A stretch of DNA of 64,000 bases from positions 1-64,000 of the IMG/VR virus record IMGVR_UViG_3300035670_000030; one strand, 5' to 3'. Both the position numbers and the translations under genes were made by a program. Source of the DNA: a virus. Under the pieces are notes generated by a model. That model was not told the DNA's origin. It made no database searches and saw nothing but the letters and a program-made list of their open reading frames with translations. Positions 16,953 to 25,256 of this stretch are shown here, piece by piece; the first letter of the stretch is position 1; each line of letters begins with the position of its first letter.

Positions 16953-18092
16953 TCAACTGCATGCAGGATCTTTAATTGGGAACCCATCTGGGTTACAACG
17001 CGGCTCAACTTCAGGATCATCTGGGGTATAACCTTTTACATAACTATATTTAGATATTTCTATAGTTGCTACTGTTCCATTTTCAGCAATAAGACTGTCC
17101 TCACTGGAAAAAATAACATCTTGACATGTTGGGTTTTCAATAAATTGACTTGATTCCCATACATATTCTTTGACAGGAGACACTTCTTCTTCGCCTGATT
17201 TTTGCCATGATTTACAAGTTGTATCTGGATTACAATTTGTACCCGCTCCACTTCCACCACTTCCCGAGGATGGATCGCATGCCTGCCATACATAGTTTTG
17301 AACCTTTTTACGAATCCAAACTTTTAAATACCCAGTTTTAATTGGATCATGTTTAATTCTATATTTTACAAGTTGTTGATCTATTATTCCAACAGTCGGA
17401 GCGTCAAGATCTTTAGCTGTCGAGCTTCTTCCTTGTCCAGGTTGCAATGATGGTTGTTGATCACTACAACGTTCAATAAATTCTGGAAATCCTGGCATTG
17501 TCGCAGGGTAACAAGTATCGGGTGTAGGATCTGTATAAACATTTGTTGGGCATGTATTCATACCAACTCCACTACTATTTGGATCGCAATATGCTGGCTC
17601 GCCATTATCAGATGTTTTACATTCACATGGTCCAAGTGACGGACCAACAACACATTCTGTTGTTTCAACTCTTGCGGGTTCGCCGCCTAAACTAAAAACA
17701 TCTTGAATATTAATAGATATATTGCTATTTTCTTGGTTTTTGTCTAATAGATTATCAATTTCTTCGTTTTCTAATAATTTTAGAATATTTAACATTAATG
17801 CTGCATTTTGGCCCACTGTATAAGATGATGATAAAGGTGGCCAAATTGAAGAAGATGAAGAAGATGGTGGTGGCATTTGCCACGTTTTAGTTAATTTTAA
17901 ATAATGTTGTGGATAACATTTTTCATCTATTGTCCAATTGTCGAAATTTGGCTCGCAAGAATCGCCTTTGCAAGGAATCAACCCACAAGTGCTTTTTGAA
18001 CATTTCTGACTTTTAGATACGGCTTCTAAAACTGGCACTGCCGTTTCACAAGTACAAGTTATTAAAATTGGTAATTTTGGATCGAGGCTCAT
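16953..18092 (-). CDS. Cysteine-rich late protein
   Basis: 379 residues with more than 20 Cys in C-x-C and C-x(n)-C patterns (ITCTCE, CGLIPCKGDSCEP, GPCECKT). It has a Pro/Ser low-complexity linker (MPPPSSSSSSIWPPL) near residue 75 and a C-terminal beta-rich region. A GTGTAAT late box lies upstream, so a virion protein is likely. The spacing resembles the Cys-rich tails of the metzincins, but I see no protease motif. Cys pairs may bind metal or form disulfides outside the cell. Confidence 0.65.
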   Translation of the reverse strand: MSLDPKLPILITCTCETAVPVLEAVSKSQKCSKSTCGLIPCKGDSCEPNFDNWTIDEKCYPQHYLKLTKTWQMPPPSSSSSSIWPPLSSSYTVGQNAALMLNILKLLENEEIDNLLDKNQENSNISINIQDVFSLGGEPARVETTECVVGPSLGPCECKTSDNGEPAYCDPNSSGVGMNTCPTNVYTDPTPDTCYPATMPGFPEFIERCSDQQPSLQPGQGRSSTAKDLDAPTVGIIDQQLVKYRIKHDPIKTGYLKVWIRKKVQNYVWQACDPSSGSGGSGAGTNCNPDTTCKSWQKSGEEEVSPVKEYVWESSQFIENPTCQDVIFSSEDSLIAENGTVATIEISKYSYVKGYTPDDPEVEPRCNPDGFPIKDPACS

Positions 18093-18107
18093 TTTATTAT
18101 TATAATA

Positions 18108-18114
18108 ATTACAC
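18108..18114 (-). promoter_or_regulatory. Late promoter box GTGTAAT
   Basis: The minus strand reads GTGTAAT followed by TATTATAATAATAAA to the ATG at 18092 (15 nt, longer than usual). Confidence 0.5.
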
Positions 18115-18135
18115 TAAAAATTTAAATATTTTTTT

Positions 18136-19005
18136 TTATTGTATTAAAAAATTAAATATTTTATAAGCCCAAAAACTTCTTTTTAAATATTTTTCTTGAA
18201 TATCTGGTGGAAAAGATGCTAATGGTGGATTTTTTTTTGTGCTTTTATTTTTATATGGCTCGTAATGAGATTGTATTAATTTAATAAAATTATTTAATGA
18301 AATCCCATAACACGCTAAAAATATGTCACTCACAGCTTTATCTACATCTTTATATTGATAAATTGAAATATCTTTTAAAGCTTCTATTGTTTCTAAATAA
18401 TGTTTATCTGTTATAACTTGATCGTTTGATAAATTTGAAATTTCTCTAATTAACCAACTATCTTCTATAAAAGATGACTGTAAATAATCTTCAAAAGATA
18501 AATCTTTATAAGCCCCATGAGTAGATTCATGCTTAGATATTTCATTTTTTAAATAAAAATAATAAGAAGAATATTGTTCATAAGGATCTCTAATCAGCAT
18601 AAAAGATTTAAATCTTAAATTTGAAAAAAAATTAAAAAATTCTTTTATTTTTCTAAACCCGCGAGGCTCTATAACCATAGCATAAATATCAAATTTATTT
18701 ATTTTATCCATATGGGCACGATCTAATTTAAAAAAATTGCCATTTTCAGAAGCTCTTTTAAATAAAAGATTATTTTTTTGACATATCTTTTTAAAATCCA
18801 TTGCAATAATTCTAAAATATGTTAGATTTTCGTGAGTAATTTCGATACTAACCCTATTCTCTAAAAGAGCTATATAATCTTGAGATTTTAATCCTGGATA
18901 TTTTTTTTTTAAATAAACGATTAAGGAAAACCTCATCAACCATATTGCATAAGTTCCAGCACATCTAGGAATATGGTAAAATAAAGGGATATATGGATTA
19001 TTCAT
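18136..19005 (-). CDS. Sulfotransferase-like protein
   Basis: 289 residues. PLFYHIPRCAGTYAIWLM (residues 8-25) matches the sulfotransferase H-I-P-[KR]-x-[GA]-[GS]-T motif that binds PAPS. FKSFMLIRDPYEQYSSYYFY (about 133-152) is the R-D-P-x(n)-S segment that binds the 3'-phosphate. The middle is unusual and highly AT-rich. It is the last gene of a four-gene cassette (21899 to 18136) and probably sulfates a glycan made by its partners. Confidence 0.72.
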   Translation of the reverse strand: MNNPYIPLFYHIPRCAGTYAIWLMRFSLIVYLKKKYPGLKSQDYIALLENRVSIEITHENLTYFRIIAMDFKKICQKNNLLFKRASENGNFFKLDRAHMDKINKFDIYAMVIEPRGFRKIKEFFNFFSNLRFKSFMLIRDPYEQYSSYYFYLKNEISKHESTHGAYKDLSFEDYLQSSFIEDSWLIREISNLSNDQVITDKHYLETIEALKDISIYQYKDVDKAVSDIFLACYGISLNNFIKLIQSHYEPYKNKSTKKNPPLASFPPDIQEKYLKRSFWAYKIFNFLIQ

Positions 19006-19011
19006 AATTCT

Positions 19012-19596
19012 TTATTCATCAAATTTATATCCAAAATCAATATAATCTTGACCAAAATATTCTATTATTTTTCTAAGCTTTGGCGTATAAAAGTCCTTGT
19101 ATGGGGTATTTTTAGGGCGACTAACTGCATTATAATTCATTTTCGGCCAAGTCACATTATATTTGTTAAAAATAAAATTTACGTCTTTTTCATAGTTTTC
19201 GTAACGAACGATGTAATCAACATTTAATTTATTATCGTAATAAATAAATTTTTTCAAATTCAAAAAATTTTTTTTACACATATCATAAACAAATTTATCA
19301 AAGCTACAGTGAGATTCATTTATTTTTCCTGCGTATAGGTGGTGAAAATAATATGAAACGGTTAAATCCCATGGGTTTCTTATAGAAACAAATTTAAAAT
19401 AATTATTAGGATTTTCATTTAATTGTTTTAAAATCGTCATATGATCTTCCATGGTAGAATGTTTAGTTCTGGGAAAAAAATCTTTATATATTTTGTTTGG
19501 ATCACATGTCGGATGCCAACCAAAACCACCTTCTATTGTTGTTCCTCCGGTTTTGGGAGGATGTGCAAAAATAATTTTTCTATATATATCAATCAT
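19012..19596 (-). CDS. Sulfotransferase family protein
   Basis: 194 residues. KIIFAHPPKTGGTTIEGGFG (residues 7-26) carries the P-K-T-G-G-T PAPS loop, and KFVSIRNPWDLTVSYYFHHL the R-N-P-x-D-x-x-x-S-x-Y 3'-phosphate motif. This is the compact form typical of phage and bacterial carbohydrate sulfotransferases. It lies 6 nt before the next cassette gene. The acceptor is unknown. Confidence 0.87.
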   Translation of the reverse strand: MIDIYRKIIFAHPPKTGGTTIEGGFGWHPTCDPNKIYKDFFPRTKHSTMEDHMTILKQLNENPNNYFKFVSIRNPWDLTVSYYFHHLYAGKINESHCSFDKFVYDMCKKNFLNLKKFIYYDNKLNVDYIVRYENYEKDVNFIFNKYNVTWPKMNYNAVSRPKNTPYKDFYTPKLRKIIEYFGQDYIDFGYKFDE

Positions 19597-19605
19597 TTTA
19601 ACTGG

Positions 19606-20412
19606 CTATTTTTTTATTACATTTTGATTAGCTAGTAAACTTTTCGCAACCTCTTTCAACAAATATAGTCCATTCATATTTTGTTTATTTTTTATTATTT
19701 GCACGGCACATTCTATTATTTTTGTTCTAATTTCTTTAGAAGAGCGTACCTTATATTTACGGCATAATTTGCCACATCCATTATGAGAAAAATGAACTAA
19801 AGGAGATAATTCGAAATTTTCAATACTAGGATCACTTATAAAATTTTTGTTTATAGGTGTCATTTTACAATTATTTTTAATACCGACATTCAAGCGACCG
19901 AAATTTTCTACTATACTATATAATATGAGAAAATCTTGATCATGAAAAACTTTTAAATCCAATTCTTTAAATAGTTTAGTAAATTCTTCTATATGTTTTT
20001 CAGTGATTTCAAAAATTTGTTTAAAGAAATTATGGAACTGAGAAGGCTTACCACTCGCTAAGCATGGATTAGCGCCATTCATAAAATGTAATACATCATC
20101 TGGATCAATTGGAATAAAATTTAAGTTAATTACATCATAATCAGAAACATAAAATTTTTCTTCTTTTTGTGTCGAGTAAGCCAGCCATCTAAACCAACAT
20201 GAAAGCCCGTATTGATTTGTTGTTGAACCCATGAATTTTTTAGAATATTCTGGAGCCATATTTTTAAATTTTTCATACAATTCAGATTTCTTAGCATCTG
20301 ATTCGTTTAAAATAATAGGTTCAAAACCATGTTCTGACCAAGACTTTTCCCAAAGATCAAGCATCACCTTTTGATGTTCAAAAATATCTTCATAATATGT
20401 ATATATTTTCAT
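19606..20412 (-). CDS. Glycosyltransferase-like protein (GT-A fold)
   Basis: 268 residues. The start KIYTYYEDIFEHQKVMLDLW and the S-D-Y-D element in KFYVSDYDVINLNF (about 85-98) resemble small glycan-modifying transferases with a D-x-D metal site. Asn/His-rich loops follow. Its start overlaps the upstream stop (ATGA). Together with two sulfotransferases and a fusion protein it suggests a pathway building a sulfated glycan. Sugar donor unknown. Confidence 0.6.
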   Translation of the reverse strand: MKIYTYYEDIFEHQKVMLDLWEKSWSEHGFEPIILNESDAKKSELYEKFKNMAPEYSKKFMGSTTNQYGLSCWFRWLAYSTQKEEKFYVSDYDVINLNFIPIDPDDVLHFMNGANPCLASGKPSQFHNFFKQIFEITEKHIEEFTKLFKELDLKVFHDQDFLILYSIVENFGRLNVGIKNNCKMTPINKNFISDPSIENFELSPLVHFSHNGCGKLCRKYKVRSSKEIRTKIIECAVQIIKNKQNMNGLYLLKEVAKSLLANQNVIKK

Positions 20413-21899
20413 GTTAAATTTTTAAAATTTTTATTGATATCTTCGAAAATGTAATTTAATTTATCAATGGTATCAGATTTTAATAACTTCTTATGGAAAC
20501 CTGGGGTTAAAGAGTCTTTATAAAAATCTTTAGAAGGCCAATCCCATAAATTATATATGTCATATTTTGTGACATTTTGTTTAGTGTATCTAATTTGTTT
20601 TAAAAAATTAAAAATTATATCACAAATTTTTTCTTTATTATTTATAACTTCTTCATATTGAATTATTAAATAACTCGAATTTTTATTATCATTTATAATT
20701 TTAAAATAATTTTCTAATTCATTTTTTAAATTCGCAGATTCTATTAAAACAAACTCATCTACATCTAACATTTTATATTTATTTATTTTTTCATAATAAA
20801 GCTCTTTATTTAGATTAAATGGGATTTTTTTATTTTCATTTTGTACAAAATCCACATATCGAGAAACTAAAATATCATTTGGATGTCTAATAAAAAATAG
20901 ATTTTGACAATCTATTGAATTAATAGTTTGTTTATTATTGCCAAGTAATAAATATTGTTTATATGAATCGTTTGGATCTAAATAATTATTTGTATAAACT
21001 TTACCATTAATATAGTTAGCTCCAAATTGTTTTTGAATGTTAATTATATTTTTATAAATTAAATTTGATAATACTCCATAAGGGCAATATACCCGCATTA
21101 GCGGTATGGTCGATTCATGTGACCAATTGGTACAATCTATAAAATCTAATGTTTTTTCATAAGCGTTATACAGTGACCAACCTTCTCTTCCAGTTTTTTC
21201 TTGGATTATTTTAGGTATTGTTGCTTTTGTGTCTTGATCTGTTTTATATAAATTCTTATCAAAAATTGACATTGCATACGCTAAATCTTCTTTATTCCAA
21301 TTAAGCTCATGCGCTTCATGTAAAATATTTAAATTGAATTTTTCTACTTTATATGAAAAACCTATATCAATAAGTTTTAAAAATAACCAATAATCCCAAC
21401 CAGGAACACCTATTAAATATTCTGTATTTATTCCTTCGAAATATTTAAAAGTTCCACGCGGTATTTTAAATATATCTATGCCAAATGACTCAAAATAAAA
21501 AAATTTACTTTCTTCGTAATGAGTTCGAACCCCACAAATAAAACTTTTGTTGTCTTCTAATTTCCATTTTTCAGACCATTCTTTTAAAGAATAGTCTAAA
21601 TATATATCAGAATTAATAATTATTATATCAGAATATTTAGTGAAATTAATAAAATCCATTATATTTGGACAATGTGGCTTCGACCATTGGTAAGATTGTG
21701 GCGGTATAGTACTATTAACTATTTTTAATTCTGGATAATAATTTTTTAAAATTTTACTCTCTTTCTTTGATTGTATCAATATAATTTGATTAGTATATTG
21801 TTTCCAAGAATTAATACATTTATAATTATATTCGTTTGGCTCTTTCGGAGCAAAAGATGTAAAAAATGGACATTTATCTTGATTTATTTCAAAATTCAT
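20409..21899 (-). CDS. Glycosyltransferase-sulfotransferase fusion protein
   Basis: 496 residues from ATG 21899 (MNFEINQDKCPFF). The frame also runs upstream through the tRNA-Ser gene, so that longer version is rejected. The N-terminal half (about 1-240) has a GT-A-like pattern with SDIIIINSDIYLDY (N-S-D in the D-x-D position). The C-terminal half (about 260-496) resembles a sulfotransferase: LFFIRHPNDILVSRYVDFV, LIIQYEEVINNKEKICDIIF, and a terminal TPGFHKKLL. A textbook P-loop at the start of the second half is not visible. First gene of the cassette, just behind tRNA-Ser. Confidence 0.6.
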   Translation of the reverse strand: MNFEINQDKCPFFTSFAPKEPNEYNYKCINSWKQYTNQIILIQSKKESKILKNYYPELKIVNSTIPPQSYQWSKPHCPNIMDFINFTKYSDIIIINSDIYLDYSLKEWSEKWKLEDNKSFICGVRTHYEESKFFYFESFGIDIFKIPRGTFKYFEGINTEYLIGVPGWDYWLFLKLIDIGFSYKVEKFNLNILHEAHELNWNKEDLAYAMSIFDKNLYKTDQDTKATIPKIIQEKTGREGWSLYNAYEKTLDFIDCTNWSHESTIPLMRVYCPYGVLSNLIYKNIINIQKQFGANYINGKVYTNNYLDPNDSYKQYLLLGNNKQTINSIDCQNLFFIRHPNDILVSRYVDFVQNENKKIPFNLNKELYYEKINKYKMLDVDEFVLIESANLKNELENYFKIINDNKNSSYLIIQYEEVINNKEKICDIIFNFLKQIRYTKQNVTKYDIYNLWDWPSKDFYKDSLTPGFHKKLLKSDTIDKLNYIFEDINKNFKNLT

Positions 21900-21918
21900 A
21901 CTGCTATTTTTAAAAAAT

Positions 21919-22005
21919 TGGAAGAGATAGGATTCGAACCTACGGAAGCTTTTAGACTTCGAAGCTTTAGCAAAGCTCTGCCTTAAACCACTCAGCCACT
22001 CTTCC
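21919..22005 (-). tRNA. tRNA-Ser(GCT)
   Basis: Class II tRNA. Acceptor GGAAGAG with CTCTTCC and discriminator A; anticodon loop TTGCTAA, anticodon GCT (reads AGU/AGC); long variable arm (GAAG with CTTC); T-loop TTCGAAT. No CCA encoded. It begins 1 nt after the stop of the GMP reductase-like gene. Confidence 0.92.
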
Positions 22006-23001
22006 TTATTGTTTAATTTCAAAGACTCCATTCCCAATAAATTTTGTTAAATTTGGATACCCACTATAACTTACGGCGCTACTAATTCCACCCCATAAAT
22101 CTGATACAAGTTTATCTAAACTCTCAAGATTATCTGGATGAATATCTTTTTCTTTGCCTTCACTGTGTCTTTCTGCAACACCTTTAGAAAGAATTTGTTG
22201 AAATTCTGAAGCTCCACCCCAAAATTTATAAAGTTCATCAATTACATGCTGTGCTTCTTTAGCATGTGCAAAATATCCACCCATCATTACATAATCCGAA
22301 CCAGCGCCAAAAGCTTTCGCGGCACAAGCTGGGTTAGCAATACCACCATCTGCCACAAGAATTAAATTACTATTATTTTCTTCAATCCAGTTGGCACATT
22401 CTTGTATTTCTGTAATTTGCCCACGATTGTAACCAGTCATTCCTTTTGTATTGCAAACACTACCACTTGCGATACCACACCTAAAGTAAATTGGGATTCC
22501 AAAATAATCAGAAAGTGTTTGATATTCTGGGAGAATACTAGAGCTATGTATATTCCCAAGCATCATTTTTTTAATTTTTTTTCCAGATTTATGAAAAACT
22601 TGAGAAGCGAATTCTAGAACTTCTGACATATATCCATTAGCAACATCAATAATAATATTGTCAACGCCTTGGTTTACAATAGCTTCTATATATTCGAGAT
22701 CTTTTAATCCAATTGAAACCCAAAGTCGTTTTTTGTCCGTATTTGGTGATTTCATGTTCGCAAATACGTTATGTATTAAATCGAATCTTTCTTTTATTGT
22801 AGAATCGAAACGATGCAAGCAAACTGTCAGCCCCAAATCAATAGCTTTATTGGCAAATATTTGCCCAATAATTGATTGCATTGGACTAACAATAATCCTT
22901 TCTAATTCTTGAGGAATTTCTTTTCTAGATTTAATTTCGGTTGGTTGTGCAATCAAATTAACATCATCATAATAAATAGATTTAGAATTTAATAGTATCA
23001 T
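22006..23001 (-). CDS. GMP reductase / IMP dehydrogenase-like enzyme
   Basis: 331 residues, TIM-barrel type. YFRCGIASGSVCNTKGMTGY (Cys183) is the catalytic Cys loop of the IMPDH/GMPR family, and LILVADGGIANPACAAKAFGAGSDYVMMGG is split over the substrate-binding strands (D-G-G-I, then G-A-[GD]-x-V-M-x-G). No CBS domains, and the length suits GuaC better than IMPDH. It would act in purine interconversion with NADP(H). It ends directly at tRNA-Ser and overlaps the upstream 22998 gene. Confidence 0.83.
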   Translation of the reverse strand: MILLNSKSIYYDDVNLIAQPTEIKSRKEIPQELERIIVSPMQSIIGQIFANKAIDLGLTVCLHRFDSTIKERFDLIHNVFANMKSPNTDKKRLWVSIGLKDLEYIEAIVNQGVDNIIIDVANGYMSEVLEFASQVFHKSGKKIKKMMLGNIHSSSILPEYQTLSDYFGIPIYFRCGIASGSVCNTKGMTGYNRGQITEIQECANWIEENNSNLILVADGGIANPACAAKAFGAGSDYVMMGGYFAHAKEAQHVIDELYKFWGGASEFQQILSKGVAERHSEGKEKDIHPDNLESLDKLVSDLWGGISSAVSYSGYPNLTKFIGNGVFEIKQ

Positions 23002-23264
23002 AGAGATTTCATGGTAAGAAAATTATCATTCCACTTGACAAATTCATGAATTTCATCTGAAAGTTTTTGCTCAAAATGATCAATAAGCCATATTTCATTC
23101 TGGCCTTCTTTTTGCATTTTATTATGTGCAGCCAGCATTGAATCAGAAAGCTCTTCTTTGGGAATCGTAAGAAGCCAAAGAATTGCCTGATTATATTGTG
23201 AATCACCCAAATATCCAGACATTTGATGTTCTGTAATTTTAAATTTTTCTTTTTTATTTTTCAT
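22998..23264 (-). CDS. Hypothetical small protein upstream of the GMP reductase-like gene
   Basis: 88 residues, helical (QYNQAILWLLTIPKEELSDS; WLIDHFEQKLSDEIHEF). Start and stop overlap with the GMP reductase-like gene (ATGA) implies co-translation. It sits behind a TTGACT-17-TATTAT promoter. No family recognised. Confidence 0.6.
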   Translation of the reverse strand: MKNKKEKFKITEHQMSGYLGDSQYNQAILWLLTIPKEELSDSMLAAHNKMQKEGQNEIWLIDHFEQKLSDEIHEFVKWNDNFLTMKSL

Positions 23265-23285
23265 ACTACTTTAAAGATAATAATT

Positions 23286-23314
23286 ATAATACAATAATAT
23301 TGATATAAAGTCAA
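23286..23314 (-). promoter_or_regulatory. Sigma-70-like promoter
   Basis: TTGACT (23314-23309), 17 nt, TATTAT (23291-23286). It overlaps the divergent plus-strand promoter. The ATG at 23264 lies 21 nt away, so this transcript has a short leader. Confidence 0.65.
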
Positions 23315-23328
23315 TTATATATTAAAAT
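23300..23328 (+). promoter_or_regulatory. Sigma-70-like promoter for the phosphoribosyltransferase gene
   Basis: TTGATA (23300-23305), 17 nt, TAAAAT (23323-23328), with the ATG only 4 nt later. Confidence 0.5.
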
Positions 23329-23332
23329 ATTT

Positions 23333-24043
23333 ATGTCCAAATATTACAAATCAGATGAAGGATATTTTTTCTTAAAAAAGATAAATATAAAATCTGATAA
23401 AGATTTATATAAACAAGACTGCATTAACTTTTCATTTTTTAAATTTGGCGTAAAAAAGATTTTTAATTTTTATGTTAAACAGTTAGTTGGGATAATAAAG
23501 AAAGAAGTTTCTATAAATTCTGGCGAATGGGTTATTGTCTCACGCGCAAATTTTATTCATAATTATATTTCTGGTTCAATATCAGACGCGCTTACAAAAG
23601 AAATCGCTAAAAAATTAAATTTAAAACATGTTATTTCTTATCCTACAATTGATTTAAAAAATGATATTAATTATTCTAAACTAAATTCTTTTCAAGCAAG
23701 AAGTAAAGAAATTAATAAACGTAAATATTTATTACATTTTCCAGAAAACGTAAACTTAAAAAATAAAAATATAATTTTTATAGATGATATTATTAATACT
23801 GGAATTACTATTAAAACTATACATGAGTCTTTAAAAAAATACAATATTAAAAGATTTGAAGTCTTTACGATTGCAAAATTATTTACTTCGAATCCAGAGT
23901 TTGAATATAAACTATCCAGAGTAATTTTGGATAAAAAATTTAAAAATAAAAATTTAAAATTGTTAAAAAAATTATTCTCTAACTCGGAGTTAATTATAAC
24001 TCATAAATTTTTAAAAATTCTTAAAATAGAATTAAAATGGTAG
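23333..24043 (+). CDS. Phosphoribosyltransferase-fold protein
   Basis: 236 residues. NIIFIDDIINTGITIKTIHE (about 143-162) is the type I PRTase PRPP-binding motif (four hydrophobics, D-D, then T-G). The N-terminal 90 residues are unusual and Lys-rich. SYPTIDLKNDINYSKLNSFQ may be the substrate hood. With the GMP reductase-like gene next door, a nucleobase-salvage role is reasonable, but the base is unknown. Its TGG-TAG end is made from the encoded CCA and discriminator of the convergent tRNA-Leu. Confidence 0.72.
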   Translation: MSKYYKSDEGYFFLKKINIKSDKDLYKQDCINFSFFKFGVKKIFNFYVKQLVGIIKKEVSINSGEWVIVSRANFIHNYISGSISDALTKEIAKKLNLKHVISYPTIDLKNDINYSKLNSFQARSKEINKRKYLLHFPENVNLKNKNIIFIDDIINTGITIKTIHESLKKYNIKRFEVFTIAKLFTSNPEFEYKLSRVILDKKFKNKNLKLLKKLFSNSELIITHKFLKILKIELKW

Positions 24044-24123
24044 CGGAGGTGGGACTCGAACCCACACGGTCTTGCGACCAACGGATTTTAAGTCCGTTGT
24101 GGCTGCCATTACACCACTCCGCC
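24038..24123 (-). tRNA. tRNA-Leu(TAA), CCA encoded
   Basis: Class II tRNA. Acceptor GGCGGAG with CTCCGCT; anticodon loop CTTAAAA (anticodon TAA, reads UUA); variable arm with GGTC and GACC; T-loop TTCGAGT; discriminator A followed by encoded CCA at 24040-24038. The 3' end overlaps the end of the phosphoribosyltransferase gene. Confidence 0.93.
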
Positions 24124-24132
24124 ATATCTTTT

Positions 24133-24161
24133 AATGTACAAAAATTTGGCATCAAAGTCAA
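24133..24161 (-). promoter_or_regulatory. Sigma-70-like promoter for tRNA-Leu
   Basis: TTGACT (24161-24156), 17 nt, TACATT (24138-24133), 9 nt before the tRNA 5' end. Confidence 0.6.
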
Positions 24162-24162
24162 A

Positions 24163-24711
24163 TCAATTAATGAACTTTGAATAAAATTCCACATCATCAG
24201 AATCTATGTCACGACCATATTCAAATCCATTTTTTGGTTTTAAAAATTTATATGGTAGACGATACTTTATATTGAACTTATCAAAAGAAACTTCTTCATA
24301 TTTTGAATAGGAAAATTGATTTGTAACAATTATATCCATGATTTTATTTTTATCTTTTTTATCTCTAAAACTAAAAATAGGTGGATTATTTTGTAAAATT
24401 TTTCTCACAAATGCTGTAGGCTCATCTTCATATAATAAACCATAATTATTATTTAAAGCACGAACCCAATCTTTAAAATCTTTTCTTAAGATTATTAAAT
24501 CAATATCACTAATTGTACGATAAATTTTGCCAGTTTGAAAAACAAAAGCCCATGCTCCAGTTAATTTAAAATCAAGATTGTATTTTTGAGATAAAATACA
24601 AATATGTTTTAGTAAATATAAAAGATTTAAATTTAAATCATTATCTATAACATAATCTTTATATTTTACTTTTTCAATATCTTCATAAAATTTTTTAATT
24701 TCTAAACTCAT
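24163..24711 (-). CDS. Nucleotidyltransferase-fold protein within a tRNA cluster
   Basis: 182 residues from MSLEIKKFYED; an ATG six codons earlier touches tRNA-Arg and is less likely. DFKLTGAWAFVFQTGKIYRT followed by SDIDLIILRKDF (about 50-85) is the minimal nucleotidyltransferase core (G-G/A-x-A, R-x-T-x-D-[IL]-D). This pattern is shared with AbiEii-like and related NTases. NKIMDIIVTN may provide the third acidic residue. It lies between tRNA-Leu and tRNA-Arg. A role in tRNA end modification or phage defence is possible, but it is unproven. Confidence 0.62.
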   Translation of the reverse strand: MSLEIKKFYEDIEKVKYKDYVIDNDLNLNLLYLLKHICILSQKYNLDFKLTGAWAFVFQTGKIYRTISDIDLIILRKDFKDWVRALNNNYGLLYEDEPTAFVRKILQNNPPIFSFRDKKDKNKIMDIIVTNQFSYSKYEEVSFDKFNIKYRLPYKFLKPKNGFEYGRDIDSDDVEFYSKFIN

Positions 24712-24730
24712 TATATGTATTACAAACAAA

Positions 24731-24804
24731 CGTTCCCAGCAGGGATCGAACCTGCAACCTACAGCTTAGAAGGCTGTTGCTCTATCCAGTTGAGCTATGG
24801 GAAC
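24731..24804 (-). tRNA. tRNA-Arg(TCT)
   Basis: Acceptor GTTCCCA with TGGGAAC; anticodon arm ACAGC-CTTCTAA-GCTGT (anticodon TCT, reads AGA); T-loop TTCGATC; discriminator G. No CCA encoded. Confidence 0.95.
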
Positions 24805-25175
24805 AAAATCAAAATCATTCCATCGTGAATTTCTCTATGACAATTTGCACAAACCAAAATACATGGAGTATTATTTATTTCATTTTTATAATCTTCTAGT
24901 TTATTATCCCTTCCTATTCTAGAAAATTCCACAGTTTTTCCAGTTGGGTCAACATGATGAACTTCAAGCGCGGATGGACATTTATCATATCCACAACATT
25001 GACATTCGCCACCCATATATTCAATAAGCCAATATTTATTGTTGCGCCGAATGTCGCTTTTTCTCATGTTTTTACATATTTTACATTTATAATATTTTTT
25101 ATTATAAACGATTTTATTACATTCATGTTCAACTTTACCATGAATTTTACATATTTTATTTATAATTTTTTTCAT
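24795..25175 (-). CDS. HNH endonuclease
   Basis: 126 residues. LEVHHVDPTGKTVEFSRIGR and PCILVCANCHREIHDG form the HNH core (HH ... N-C-H). Zinc Cys pairs are at CKICKNM and CQCCGYDKC. The last 10 nt lie in the tRNA-Arg gene, as expected for a mobile gene inserted against a tRNA. It is probably a free-standing homing endonuclease or an HNH nicking enzyme. Confidence 0.85.
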   Translation of the reverse strand: MKKIINKICKIHGKVEHECNKIVYNKKYYKCKICKNMRKSDIRRNNKYWLIEYMGGECQCCGYDKCPSALEVHHVDPTGKTVEFSRIGRDNKLEDYKNEINNTPCILVCANCHREIHDGMILILFP

Positions 25176-25181
25176 AAAAAC

Positions 25182-25253
25182 CTGATGCGGTAGGATTCGA
25201 ACCTACAACCAAGAAATTAACAGTTTCTCGCTCTACCATTGAGCTACGCATCA
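25182..25253 (-). tRNA. tRNA-Asn(GTT)
   Basis: Acceptor TGATGCG with CGCATCA; anticodon arm AGAAA-CTGTTAA-TTTCT (anticodon GTT); T-loop TTCGAAT; discriminator G. No CCA encoded. It starts 3 nt after the stop of the membrane protein gene. Confidence 0.95.
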
Positions 25254-25256
25254 ATT

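Noticed and set aside
21900-22037. N-terminal extension of the glycosyltransferase-sulfotransferase gene
   Set aside because: The extra 46 codons run through the tRNA-Ser gene, and the sequence (rich in Ser and Lys) shows no protein character. The ATG at 21899 is the likely start.
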